Source: Planctomycetaceae bacterium (GTDB lineage Bacteria; Planctomycetota; Planctomycetia; Pirellulales; Pirellulaceae). From it: a stretch of DNA of 64,000 nucleotides. Within the stretch, counting starts at the first letter, position 1, and each line of letters starts with the position of its first letter. The notes beneath the pieces were generated by a model that saw only the letters and a program-made list of their open reading frames with translations, made no database searches and had not been told where the DNA came from. The translations under genes and the position numbers were made by a program. Shown piece after piece: positions 1 to 9,523 of this stretch. Where the stretch lies: assembly GCA_020638975.1 (NCBI GenBank), contig JACKHN010000024.1, positions 41,884-105,883 of the forward strand, given 5' to 3'.

Positions 1-2
1 AA

Positions 3-3000
3 GGCATCACCATGGCCGACGGTTCGTTCCTGCTGGACCTCGGCAATGGCCCAATCGTCAGTGAAACGATCAAGGTGCGAGGCGAATTGTTTACCGGCCC
101 GCAGGCCTATCCGTTCATTGCCGAAAAACTTCCGCTGGTTCTCGAACACGACATCTATCCTTCCGTCAACAATGTGATCGATCGACCGATCTACTTGCCT
201 GCTCTCGATGTGGCTGGAGGCAAGATCATCGATCCGATGCGCGACACGATGGTCAGGCAGGAGGTCGCGCCGGGGGAGATGGCCGAAGTGTTTGTCGCGG
301 CTGGGACATTGATGAACCAGCAAGGAACACCGTTCACGGGAACGCTCAGCATTACGGAAGTGCCTCCGGGGTTAACGCCCGCTGCGCTGCCGGAAGGCTT
401 GAATCCCGACCTCGTCGTCACGATCCAGCCAGGTGAGATGGTGTTTGCGCGTCCGGCGCCGCTGTCGCTACCGAATCGCGCGGGCTATCCGGCGGGCAGG
501 ATTCTTGATCTTTGGTCGATTAATCCGGCATCGGGAGAGTTTGAACATGTCGGCAATTCGCAGGTCAGCGCCGACGGCAAGACAATAGACACAATTTCCG
601 GCGGCGTTCGCAACAGTAGTTGGCATTTTGTGGGCGACCCGCCGATCGCGTCGCCTCAGCGCGCACAGCGTTACAACCCGAAACAAGGTTGCCCTGCGTG
701 CGCTGCGGAGGAGTCGACGAATTCGACCGCTAACCTGCATTCTGGCTCGTTGACCGAAATGCATAACCTCGTGACGTATCAATCGCAAGGCCAGCAGCGC
801 GCCGTGCAACTGGTTTATGATTCGTTGCGTGCCGATCCGCGACCGATCCTTCACTTTGGCATCGACGAGATCGATGCGACGCAGTTTTTTCCTTTTGATA
901 TCGAACGGGTGCGAATCTCGGCGCATTTAACGGTCCGGCGCGGTGAATTTTCGTTTACGGTGCCGGGGGCGGAACGAATCATCCCGGCGAGTGGCGGCTT
1001 TGGTGGTGGCTTCAACTACAACCTGCCTGACGACAGTCATTTCTGGAAACTGCCTCAAGGGCCCGGCGCGGCGGATGGCGCGCTGCAAATCGACCTCCGC
1101 GATCAGCCGACGGGCGTCTATCGGTACGATCTCGACACCGGAGTCTACTTCCATCGCGACCCCGATCCACTGTCGTTGATTCGTTACAACTTCATCGGCT
1201 CCTCTTCAGGACAGGCCGACAACTTGCTGGTGGTGAATGCGATCGACAGTCCGTTCGGTGCAGGCTGGGGAATCACCGGTTGGCAACAGATCGTCGAAGA
1301 CGCCAACCGTCGTGAGTTGTCCGACGTCATCGAACGCTTCGCTATGATCGTGGATGGCGGTGGGACGGAATTGTTGTTCAAGTTCGATTCGATGACCGAT
1401 GGATTCATCTCACCTCCCGGCGATTTCTCGACGCTCGAAAAACTGAACGACGGCACTTTTCGGCGGACGACGCCAGACAAGACTGTCTATCAGTTCAACT
1501 CGCGAATGCAGTTGGCGACGATGATCGATCGCAATCACAACGCTACGACCTACGGATACGACGGCGCTGGTAAGTTGATTTCGATCACCGACCCAGTCGG
1601 GCTGGTCACGACATTCACGTACACCGGCGACCGAGTGACGACGATCACCGACCCCATCGGGCGGCAGACGAAGCTGGCTTACGACGTTAGCGGCAACTTG
1701 ACTCGAGTTACCGACCCCGACGATTCGACGCGATTGTGGCGTTACGACGCGAATCATCACATGACGGGCGAAACTGATCAACTCGGTCGCACCGAGGAAT
1801 CGATTTACGGTTTCCACGGTCGCGTCACCGAGGCGCGTCGCAAAGATGGCAGCATCGTGCACGTGAACGCGCCCGAGGTGCAAGGACTGCTCCTTCCTGA
1901 AGCGACCGCCGACGTCCTGAACTCGCCGCGAATGGCGAGGCTCACGGTCGATGCTGTGGCGAGCTATGTCGATGGAAATGGAAATGTGCAGCGGACAAGT
2001 CTTGACGGCGCCGGTCAATCGATGGGACGAACGGATACCATCGGCGTGAATTCTTTCGTGACGCGAGACGCGAACAATTTGCCGGCGACGAAGACTTCCG
2101 CGCGCGGCGATGAAACAACCGCGGCATTCGACGATCGTGGCAACGTGCTGACATCGCGCGACACATTGTCGGTTCGCATCGGCGATGATCCAGCGGTCAT
2201 TGGTTTGCTGACCGGAACGATCCTGTATCCTGGGGAAGTTGATCACTACACGTTTCAAGGCAGGGCAGGTGAGTTACTGCATGTCGATTCTGTTCAAGGG
2301 CAGTCATATCCAACCATTCATTTTGCCGATGATCCGACGAGGCATGTTGGATTTGACCTCTTGCCCGAGGACGGCACCTATCGAGTCGATGTGACCCAGC
2401 CGGGAGCCTACGCAATCCACTTGCTGTCTCTGACGCATTCTCCTTCACTGCCAATGGGTGTCACGTCGGGTAGCATCGCGAAGGGACAGGATCTGGTTTA
2501 TCGCGTGGTGCTGCAACGCGATCAGCGGCTGCGAATCGTGGACGCTACGCCGCTGTCGGATCGCTATTGGACCGTACGTGGAACCGACTTGAGCTATCGG
2601 GATTTCGACTACAATTCGGCCAACACGACCTACGAGTTCATCGCACCGGCTGATGGTGAGTACTTTGTCATTGGCGACGCTCCCCAAACCGCAACGCTCG
2701 ACCTCGTGCCGTTCAGTTTCACGGCGTCAGTGGTAACGCCCGACCCGCTGATCGCGAAATCAGGTTTTGGGGTGACGCAGGCCGGGACGTTGGAGAGTGG
2801 CCAAGAGCAGACATTCAATTTCACGGCGCCCGCCGGTACGCTGATCTATATCGATCGACATTTCCTCTCGGACTCAAATCGCGACTTTGTCGATTTGAAA
2901 CTGCTTGACTCGGCGGGAAGTACCTTGGCCGGCGTTGGCCATCTAGGCGGCTGGATGAGATTGAACGACTCCGGCGAGTTTCGTGTGGTTGCCACGAATC

Positions 3001-6000
3001 CAAGCTCATTCGAACCAGCCGACTTTTCGTTCCGGGTTCTGGACTTCTCCGCCGCGCCACTCCTCGCGGCTGGCGAGTCGCTTGATAGCACAATTCAGGA
3101 CGGCCAGGCGGCGATTTATCGACTTACCGGAACGCCGGGTCAGCGTATCATCACGCGCAGCGGCACGGGCAGCTACAGCGGTACCTTCACGAAGCAAATC
3201 GTGGGAGAGCTCGACACACAACCGCGGGATCTCGCGGACAATCAGGTATTGTCGATCACCGCAGACTCGGAGCAGTATTTGATCTTCGACAGCTCGAACG
3301 AGTCTGAGGAGTTCCTATGGCGCTCATTCGATGCGCGGCTGGCACAGCCGTTAACGCTCGACACAGATCTGCGCGGTCGCTTCACAGTCGGTAATGATCG
3401 AAAGTATTACCGCTTCACCGCCCAGCCCGGCACGTATTTATTTAACGAAAAGCTGGCATCAAACATTACGCAGGGTGCCGTCTTCGACGAGCGCGGCGAA
3501 CTTTGGAAAGACACCTTCCACGATCGCTTTAGCATTCCGCTTTACAGCCAGACCTATCTACCAGAAGCCTCACACGAGTACTTCCTGGTTGCGTCGATGG
3601 AGGAACAGGTTTTCCTACCGCACGATTTCGGCTTCCATCTGCACAGACTGCAAGAATCGACGTCCCAGATCACGATTGGCCAGACCGTGACTGGGCAGCT
3701 CGATTGGATCGAGACGGACTCGTACACCTTCGAGGGCCGCGCTGGTCAATGGCTGTACTTCGACGCGATGCGGTTTGAGGTGACGCCGGATTATTCCGTA
3801 ACCGCCACGTTAACTGGGCCGAACGGCTTTGGTGCATCGGCCTACATCGGGCGGACTCAGGATAGTGTGCCGTTCCAACTCACCGAAACCGGTACCTATC
3901 GGATCGAGATGAAGTCGCAGCCGTTCAACTACGAATCGATCCTTCATCGCGATTACCAATTCCGCCTGATCGACTTGAGCGAAACGCCGCTCGCGTCGCA
4001 ACTGTCGCCGCTAGAACGACCGCTACAAAGCGGAGCGTCTGTCGCAGTCTATCGTTTCGCCGCGACGAACGGCCAACGAATCACCTTCACGCAAGCCGAT
4101 CCGGCGACAACGCTGCGTATCTTCAACCAGCGAGGAGTTCAAGTGGCCGATTCCGGCACGGACTCGACGCTGACCATGACCTTTGTCGAGACGGCCACCC
4201 ACTACATCGTCGTGTCAGCACGCGATGAAAGCTTGACCACGCCGGTTGCTTCGACCTGGGCGATTACCGATGCATCGGAACCCGCCGTGACGCCGAGTGG
4301 CTTTGGCACTTACACGGGGACTGCACTGAACGATGACACGTTGGCGACATTTCAAGCAAATGCTGGCGATCGCATATTGGTGAGTCAAGATGATTCGCAC
4401 AGTCTCATTGACCTGCGCGTCGAAGACCCAACCGGTGCAACAATTGCGAACTTGTCGCATTACCACAGCGGATACGTAAACGCTCAGTATTTGACTGTAC
4501 GTCGATCAGGTCAGCACACAATCAAGGCCGTCTCGATCCAGTCGTTTGATGCGGAATACCGTTTTATGGTCTCGCGCGTGCAAGACTTGCCTGCCGCGCC
4601 CTTGGGAACGGAAATCCCCGTACCGATGAACGATCGTTTGGGTCATTCGTTCAAGCTGGCCGGCGTCGCAGGCCAACGGCTTTTTGTCGAAGTGACGCTG
4701 GCCGACGAAATTGACGAACGATTGGGACTCACCGTCAACCTCACGGCGAATTTGTACGACCCGATCCTGGGCGAATTGGTTCCGGCCCGCCCTAGCTCTC
4801 CGCTGCCGCGCACGGGCGGTTATGTGCTGCAACTCGCCAGCGAAAACTACGACGGCACAACCGCACGAGTCATCGATCTGGCAACGGTGCCAGAGATGCA
4901 ACTCGATACGCCCGTCACTGGTACTCGCACCAAAGTCCACGAAAGTGTTCTGCTTCGGTTCTCGGCCACTGCGAAGGAGAAACGGCTTTTTCAATTCAAC
5001 ACGTCGAACTGGCAGATCGTGAATCTGTCGAACTCGACTCAGTACGTGACTCAAGGCTTGGCGCCGCGTGAAGTTTCGCCAGACAACGTTGTCTGGGAGG
5101 AAGTCGCTGAGTTTCCCAGCGACGGGGAGTATCTGCTGATAGGTTATGGCCGGTTTGCGAACCCGCTTGACTATGCCGTCACGATGACGGGATTCAACGA
5201 GCAGATTTTACCGATGACCGGCGGCACGCTGAGCAAAACGGAATATACGTACGATTCAACCTACAGCCAGGTAACGAGCATCACGGACGAGCAAGGCCGC
5301 AAAACGCTGTTCGACGTCGATCCCGTGAACGGCAACGTCCGTTCGGCGACTCGAGTCATCGGCCAACCCGGCGGCTCCGATGATTTGGTCATGGCGATGA
5401 CGTACACTGCATCGGGCCAAATCGACACGATGACCGATCCGCTGGGACGCGTAACCGATTACGACTACGACGCGCGAGGTAATCTCGTCAAGGTCACGAT
5501 GGCCAAGGGAACCGCGGTCGAAGCGGTCCAGCAGTTTGAACTCGATGCGGCCGGCAATGTCACGGCGATCATCGACGCCAACGGCCATCGCAGTACGTTC
5601 GAGTACGACTCGCTGAATCGGCGAACGAAGATGACCGGACCGGACCCCGACGGCGCCGGACCGCTCGTCGCGCCCGTCACTTCGTTTGTGTACGACGCCA
5701 TCGGTAATGTCACGAGTTTGACAGACGCCGCCGGACGCGTCACGAGCCAAGCCTACGACACGCGCGATCGCATGATCTCAATGACCGACGCGAATAACCA
5801 AGTCTCGCGATACTCCTACGATCCTAACGGCAACGTAATCGCCACGACCGATCCACTTGGCCGTGTGACGAAGGTCCAGTACGACGCACGAAACCGAATG
5901 ATCGCCAGTGTTGATCCGGCTGGCTTTGAGACTCGCTTCCGCTACGACCTCGACGGCAACCTCCTGTCGGTGACCGATGCTTCCGGCAACGTCACGTCCT

Positions 6001-8096
6001 ACAAGTATGACGCGCGTGGTCGCCGCATCGCAGAAATCGATCCGTTCGGAAAGGTTTCGACGTTTGTCTACAACGGCGTGAACGAACTGGTGACGATGAC
6101 CGATCGGCTCGGTCGTGTGACGAAGTTCGACTTTGACGACGCCGGCCGCCTGACTCGCGAACGGTGGCTCGACGCGGCAAACGCGGTGGTCAACACGATC
6201 GACTACACATTCGACGCCGCCAGCCGGCTCGTGCGGATGCAGGACGGCGTTTCCGATCTGCAGGTGACGTTAGACGAACTCGATCGCGTCGCGCGAAACG
6301 AGTCGGGGGGCGTGGCGGGCGTGCCGGCAGCGATACTCGACGCGACCTACGATCTCGTCGGCAACCGGTTGACGTTGACCGACACGATCCAAGGCGTATT
6401 GGGCGGCACGAACACCTACAGCTACGACGCGCTGGACCGGATGATTCGAGTGACTCAGGCGAGTGCCACTGGCTCGGCCAATGCCACACAGGACAAGCGA
6501 GTCGATCTCGTTTTCAACACGCTCGGCCAATTCACGACACTATCGCGTTTCAGCGACCTGGCCGGAACGCAAGCCGTCGCAGCGACGAGCTTCACCTACG
6601 ACACGCTGAATCGCCTGACCGATCTGACGCATCGCGACTCGGCGAACGCCAAGTTAAACGGTTTCGCATTCACCTACGACGCCTCTAGCCGCATCACGCG
6701 GATTACGGATATCGACGGGGCGACCGATTACAGCTATGACTCGCGTGACCAACTTACCGGCGCGAATCACGCTGATGCGGCGAATCCCGACGAGACCTAC
6801 GCCTACGACGGGACCGGCAATCGCACGTCATCGCAGCGTCACGGCACGGGCTACGCGACGGGTGTAGGTAATCGGTTGACAACCGACGGCACGAGCACCT
6901 ACGAGTACGACGCCGAAGGGAACCTCGTTAAGCAAACGACGATCGCCAGCGGCGCGGTCCGCGAGTTCCTCTGGGATCACCGCAACCGGCTGATCCGCGT
7001 CACCGATCGTCCCGATGCCACCGCCGCGTCTTCGCAAGTCGTCGAGTACACCTACGATGCGATGAACCGCCGCGTTGGCAAGACGATCGACGGCGCGGCG
7101 ACCTACTTCATCTACGACGGCAACGATGTGCTGGTTGAATTGACTGATATCGACTCCACTGGTCCGCAACCAGCCGTCGATTCCGTGCGTTACTTGCACG
7201 GCCCGGCCGTCGATCAAGTCTTCGCGCAGGAAGACGCGGCAGGCGAAGTTGAATGGCATCTGACCGATCATCTCGGCACGGTCCGCGATCTTATCGACGA
7301 CACGGGCGCGGTTGTGAATCACCTCAAGTACGACAGTTTTGGCAACGTGATCTCGCAATCAAATTCTGCAATCGCAACACGCTACCAGTTCACAAGCCGC
7401 GAGTTCGACGCCGAGACTGGCCTACACTACTTTCGTGCCCGCTACTACAACACCGAGACTGGCCGTTTCATCAGCGAAGACCCGATCGGGCTGCGTGGTG
7501 GAATAAATTTCTATAAGTACGCAATGAATTCGCCCGCACAGTATAGCGACCCGAATGGGCTCAGCCCCGAAGACTCGCAAACACTTACCGAAGCCCAACT
7601 CCACAATATTTTGCGCGGGCGGCGTGATTCTGGTCGAACGACGGAAGATATCGTGATGGGACTGGCTGAAGAGATGCAGGAAAGCGGTTTCACCTTGGGA
7701 GGTGGGCGTTATTTATGTACCGGGACGGGTGAGTGGTTGGATCTACTACATTTTTTTAAGCTCGCGCAGTTTGGGAAGAAGTTTGGTATTGGCCCAGCAA
7801 TTGTTGCGGGGTGGTTGAACGAGGTTGGACAAGCCGTAAAAGGTCAAGAAAGTGGCGCACCGTTCGGCGGAAACGAGGATTTATTCTCCAACCAGGAGGG
7901 CGCAATCTTTGGCGCAAACATAAACAACAGCCTGTCTTTGGAAGAAAATCTTTTAAACTACATAAACGGAAACCTCGGCGGCCTTCGCAAGCCGAGGACG
8001 ATCGGAGAAGGTTCTGCGCGCGGAGATTGTGGCTGCGACGGGAAAACTCCGCCGCCGGCCCAGGAGCGGCGGCCATATGAGAAGGCCCTTCCGTAG
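3..8096 (+). CDS. Giant RHS/YD-repeat surface protein with PPC-like insert, 5' partial
   Basis: The reading frame is open to the left edge, so the gene probably starts outside the window; the Met at 12 has no visible ribosome binding site. The visible part is about 2,700 residues. Many YDxxGN/YDALNR-type repeats occur at roughly residues 480-720 and 1745-2500 and build the RHS shell. Between them lie about ten repeats of roughly 100 residues resembling bacterial pre-peptidase C-terminal (PPC) beta domains. The RHS core closes with HLGTVRDLIDDTG, FGN, ETGLHYFRARYY and DPNGLSP near residue 2515. The last 177 residues are a distinct tip with a hydrophobic stretch, a motif DLFSNQEGAIFG and a Cys-containing tail (GDCGCDG). 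In this family the tip is usually the effector. I do not recognise its activity, and no immunity-like gene follows. Confidence 0.93.
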   Translation, partial: GITMADGSFLLDLGNGPIVSETIKVRGELFTGPQAYPFIAEKLPLVLEHDIYPSVNNVIDRPIYLPALDVAGGKIIDPMRDTMVRQEVAPGEMAEVFVAAGTLMNQQGTPFTGTLSITEVPPGLTPAALPEGLNPDLVVTIQPGEMVFARPAPLSLPNRAGYPAGRILDLWSINPASGEFEHVGNSQVSADGKTIDTISGGVRNSSWHFVGDPPIASPQRAQRYNPKQGCPACAAEESTNSTANLHSGSLTEMHNLVTYQSQGQQRAVQLVYDSLRADPRPILHFGIDEIDATQFFPFDIERVRISAHLTVRRGEFSFTVPGAERIIPASGGFGGGFNYNLPDDSHFWKLPQGPGAADGALQIDLRDQPTGVYRYDLDTGVYFHRDPDPLSLIRYNFIGSSSGQADNLLVVNAIDSPFGAGWGITGWQQIVEDANRRELSDVIERFAMIVDGGGTELLFKFDSMTDGFISPPGDFSTLEKLNDGTFRRTTPDKTVYQFNSRMQLATMIDRNHNATTYGYDGAGKLISITDPVGLVTTFTYTGDRVTTITDPIGRQTKLAYDVSGNLTRVTDPDDSTRLWRYDANHHMTGETDQLGRTEESIYGFHGRVTEARRKDGSIVHVNAPEVQGLLLPEATADVLNSPRMARLTVDAVASYVDGNGNVQRTSLDGAGQSMGRTDTIGVNSFVTRDANNLPATKTSARGDETTAAFDDRGNVLTSRDTLSVRIGDDPAVIGLLTGTILYPGEVDHYTFQGRAGELLHVDSVQGQSYPTIHFADDPTRHVGFDLLPEDGTYRVDVTQPGAYAIHLLSLTHSPSLPMGVTSGSIAKGQDLVYRVVLQRDQRLRIVDATPLSDRYWTVRGTDLSYRDFDYNSANTTYEFIAPADGEYFVIGDAPQTATLDLVPFSFTASVVTPDPLIAKSGFGVTQAGTLESGQEQTFNFTAPAGTLIYIDRHFLSDSNRDFVDLKLLDSAGSTLAGVGHLGGWMRLNDSGEFRVVATNPSSFEPADFSFRVLDFSAAPLLAAGESLDSTIQDGQAAIYRLTGTPGQRIITRSGTGSYSGTFTKQIVGELDTQPRDLADNQVLSITADSEQYLIFDSSNESEEFLWRSFDARLAQPLTLDTDLRGRFTVGNDRKYYRFTAQPGTYLFNEKLASNITQGAVFDERGELWKDTFHDRFSIPLYSQTYLPEASHEYFLVASMEEQVFLPHDFGFHLHRLQESTSQITIGQTVTGQLDWIETDSYTFEGRAGQWLYFDAMRFEVTPDYSVTATLTGPNGFGASAYIGRTQDSVPFQLTETGTYRIEMKSQPFNYESILHRDYQFRLIDLSETPLASQLSPLERPLQSGASVAVYRFAATNGQRITFTQADPATTLRIFNQRGVQVADSGTDSTLTMTFVETATHYIVVSARDESLTTPVASTWAITDASEPAVTPSGFGTYTGTALNDDTLATFQANAGDRILVSQDDSHSLIDLRVEDPTGATIANLSHYHSGYVNAQYLTVRRSGQHTIKAVSIQSFDAEYRFMVSRVQDLPAAPLGTEIPVPMNDRLGHSFKLAGVAGQRLFVEVTLADEIDERLGLTVNLTANLYDPILGELVPARPSSPLPRTGGYVLQLASENYDGTTARVIDLATVPEMQLDTPVTGTRTKVHESVLLRFSATAKEKRLFQFNTSNWQIVNLSNSTQYVTQGLAPREVSPDNVVWEEVAEFPSDGEYLLIGYGRFANPLDYAVTMTGFNEQILPMTGGTLSKTEYTYDSTYSQVTSITDEQGRKTLFDVDPVNGNVRSATRVIGQPGGSDDLVMAMTYTASGQIDTMTDPLGRVTDYDYDARGNLVKVTMAKGTAVEAVQQFELDAAGNVTAIIDANGHRSTFEYDSLNRRTKMTGPDPDGAGPLVAPVTSFVYDAIGNVTSLTDAAGRVTSQAYDTRDRMISMTDANNQVSRYSYDPNGNVIATTDPLGRVTKVQYDARNRMIASVDPAGFETRFRYDLDGNLLSVTDASGNVTSYKYDARGRRIAEIDPFGKVSTFVYNGVNELVTMTDRLGRVTKFDFDDAGRLTRERWLDAANAVVNTIDYTFDAASRLVRMQDGVSDLQVTLDELDRVARNESGGVAGVPAAILDATYDLVGNRLTLTDTIQGVLGGTNTYSYDALDRMIRVTQASATGSANATQDKRVDLVFNTLGQFTTLSRFSDLAGTQAVAATSFTYDTLNRLTDLTHRDSANAKLNGFAFTYDASSRITRITDIDGATDYSYDSRDQLTGANHADAANPDETYAYDGTGNRTSSQRHGTGYATGVGNRLTTDGTSTYEYDAEGNLVKQTTIASGAVREFLWDHRNRLIRVTDRPDATAASSQVVEYTYDAMNRRVGKTIDGAATYFIYDGNDVLVELTDIDSTGPQPAVDSVRYLHGPAVDQVFAQEDAAGEVEWHLTDHLGTVRDLIDDTGAVVNHLKYDSFGNVISQSNSAIATRYQFTSREFDAETGLHYFRARYYNTETGRFISEDPIGLRGGINFYKYAMNSPAQYSDPNGLSPEDSQTLTEAQLHNILRGRRDSGRTTEDIVMGLAEEMQESGFTLGGGRYLCTGTGEWLDLLHFFKLAQFGKKFGIGPAIVAGWLNEVGQAVKGQESGAPFGGNEDLFSNQEGAIFGANINNSLSLEENLLNYINGNLGGLRKPRTIGEGSARGDCGCDGKTPPPAQERRPYEKALP

Positions 8097-8178
8097 TCGT
8101 GCAGGCAGGTCGTGACCCGGCAACGACCCTGTCATGCCTTCTGGACGCGTCGCAATTTCAGGTGATGGTGGTGGAAGG

Positions 8179-8247
8179 CTAAGCCAAAATCTCTCGCAGG
8201 ACTTCGCCTTCAACGTCGGTCAGGCGGAAGTCGCGGCCGTTGAAACG
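8179..8247 (-). pseudogene. C-terminal fragment of a DUF1501 protein
   Basis: Read on the minus strand, 22 codons up to a TAG at 8179-8181 give RFNGRDFRLTD followed by VEGEVLREILA. This is almost the C-terminus of the intact DUF1501 gene ending at 57100 (SGRDFRLTDVHGEVVRGIIS). The match ends at 8247, exactly where the REP-like repeat starting at 8248 begins; upstream of that the frame shows nothing DUF1501-like. It is a gene tail left behind after a rearrangement or insertion and is not expected to be functional. The family assignment rests on the short but very characteristic C-terminal motif. Confidence 0.75.
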
Positions 8248-8382
8248 GCTGGGTGGCTGTGACGGAGGCTTTGCGACGCCACGGCCTTGCGCGTATAGCA
8301 CTGTTTCGTTTGCAATGTTAGGCTCGACGCAAGATCAGTCTCAGTGCGCCGGGGTTTCGCAGGGGCTCAACCCCAGCCACCA
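8248..8382. repeat. REP-like paired-hairpin unit A
   Basis: The unit starts with a head, GGGTGGCTGTGACGGAGG and following bases (8251-8284), and ends with a tail CTCAACCCCAGCCACC (8344-8382). The reverse complement of the tail aligns with the head (GGTGGCTG, GAGGCT, GCGA, CC, CGG), so the unit is one hairpin-forming sequence present twice in opposite orientation, about 135 bp apart from end to end. This is the architecture of bacterial interspersed mosaic elements made from REP sequences. Two further complete units and two half units surround the RAYT gene at 8506. Confidence 0.75.
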
Positions 8383-8450
8383 CCACCGGCAGAATCGCGT
8401 GGCGCTACTCGCTTGTCAAAGCTATGTCCGGCGTGATATCAAATTCCGAT

Positions 8451-8485
8451 GTGCCGGGCTTCGCTGGGCCTCAGCCCCAGCCACC
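8451..8485. repeat. REP-like half unit (tail only), B
   Basis: GTGCCGGGCTTCGCTGGGCC followed by TCAGCCCCAGCCACC matches the tail of units A, C and D. No head lies directly to its left. It sits 20 bp upstream of the RAYT start codon, so it lies in the transposase leader. Confidence 0.7.
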
Positions 8486-8505
8486 GTAGGTTGTTGGAGC
8501 AGACT

Positions 8506-9078
8506 ATGCATTTTCGCGATCGGCAACGGCGACGACGCAATTACAACGAGCCGGGTCATGCCCACGCGCTGACGTTCACCTGCTACCACTGTTATCAATT
8601 CCTGCAAGCGGAACGCACCTGCGAGTGGCTCGCTGAGTCCATCGAGACCGCTCGCCAAGATTTCGATTTCGCCGTCTGGGCTTTCGTGTTCATGCCGGAA
8701 CATGTGCATCTTGTCGTCTGGCCACGCCGCAAGCAGTACGATATCGCCAAGATTCGCAGGGCCATCAAGGAACCTGTCGGCCGAAAGGCGATCAAGCATT
8801 TGGAACAGCATTCGCCAACCTGGCTCGCGCGCGTGACGCGAAAACGCGGCCAACGGACCGAACGACTCTTTTGGCAGTCTGGTGGCGGCTTTGACGAGAA
8901 CATCGACGAACCCTCGACCCTTTGGCAAGTGATTGAATACATCCATCTGAACCCGGTGCGGCGAAAACTCGTGCCCCGTTCTCGCGATTGGAAGTGGTCC
9001 AGCGCCTCTTGGTATGAAGGCGATGGCTTATGTTCCTTGCAACCCGATCCGATTCCAAGTGATTGGTGTGTCACGTAA
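8506..9078 (+). CDS. REP-associated tyrosine transposase (RAYT, Y1/IS200-like)
   Basis: The 190-residue protein has the HUH signature EHVHLVVWP (about residues 65-73) and the C-terminal VIEYIHLNPVRRKLV segment that is typical of Y1 transposases of the RAYT group; the Tyr in IEYIHLNP is the likely nucleophile. RAYTs are single-strand DNA nucleases thought to mobilise and process REP hairpins. The ATG at 8506 is chosen because GGAG at 8496-8499 precedes it; an upstream in-frame extension to 8449 runs through a repeat and is not protein-like. The gene is flanked on both sides by REP-like hairpin units (8248-8485 and 9114-9466), which are the expected substrates. The frame is intact. Confidence 0.92.
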   Translation: MHFRDRQRRRRNYNEPGHAHALTFTCYHCYQFLQAERTCEWLAESIETARQDFDFAVWAFVFMPEHVHLVVWPRRKQYDIAKIRRAIKEPVGRKAIKHLEQHSPTWLARVTRKRGQRTERLFWQSGGGFDENIDEPSTLWQVIEYIHLNPVRRKLVPRSRDWKWSSASWYEGDGLCSLQPDPIPSDWCVT

Positions 9079-9113
9079 TCAACAATGCACTCAATGTTTG
9101 GTGGTCTGGTGGT

Positions 9114-9247
9114 CTGGTGGCTGTGACGGAGGCCTTGCGACGCCACGGCCTGGAGTGCGCGATGCTTTGTGATTTGCAAGGCTTCGCCCGACGCAGGATC
9201 GGGCCAAGTGCGCCGGGGTTTCGCAGAGCCTCAACCCCAGCCACCGG
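9114..9247. repeat. REP-like paired-hairpin unit C
   Basis: The head GGTGGCTGTGACGGAGGCC (from 9117) and the tail TGCGCCGGGGTTTCGCAGAG ending in CCCCAGCCACC (9208-9246) enclose about 60 bp of unrelated spacer. The layout and length (about 134 bp) match unit A. This and the next unit fill most of the gene-free stretch 9079-9523. Confidence 0.75.
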
Positions 9248-9275
9248 TCGCCCCACGAACTCCTCAATAGTCACG

Positions 9276-9412
9276 TGGCTGGGTGGCTGTGACGGAGGCT
9301 TTGCGACGCCACGGTCTGGAGTGCAAATCATTGATAAGGCGGCGACGCAGAACTGGACGTATAAACATTCGCAGCGTGCCGGGGCTTCGCGGAGCCTCAG
9401 CCCCAGCCACCG
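9276..9412. repeat. REP-like paired-hairpin unit D
   Basis: The head is GGCTGGGTGGCTGTGACGG (9277 onward) and the tail is GTGCCGGGGCTTCGCGGAGC followed by CTCAGCCCCAGCCACC (9376-9412). The tail can fold on itself (GGGGCT pairs with AGCCCC, GGCTTCGC with GGAGCC). It is in the same orientation as units A and C. Confidence 0.75.
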
Positions 9413-9430
9413 TCAGGCGGCGGAGTGTTG

Positions 9431-9466
9431 TGGGTGGCTGTGACGAAGGCTTTGCGACGCCACGAC
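9431..9466. repeat. REP-like half unit (head only), E
   Basis: GGGTGGCTGTGACGAAGGC followed by TTTGCGACGCCACGACC matches the head of units A, C and D with one change in the arm. No tail follows before the surface-protein remnant at 9524. It could be the edge at which that remnant was cut. Confidence 0.65.
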
Positions 9467-9523
9467 CAGAAGCTTCACGGGCCTAAGGTTCCGCGATCGT
9501 GGACATCGTTGTCGTGGTAAGTC

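Noticed and set aside
1410..2258. 282-codon minus-strand frame inside the RHS gene
   Set aside because: Arg/His-rich shadow of the RHS reading frame without family resemblance; many similar shadows occur in this GC-rich gene.
8248..9466. CRISPR array
   Set aside because: The repeats are paired inverted hairpins with variable spacing, only a few copies exist, and no cas genes are present.
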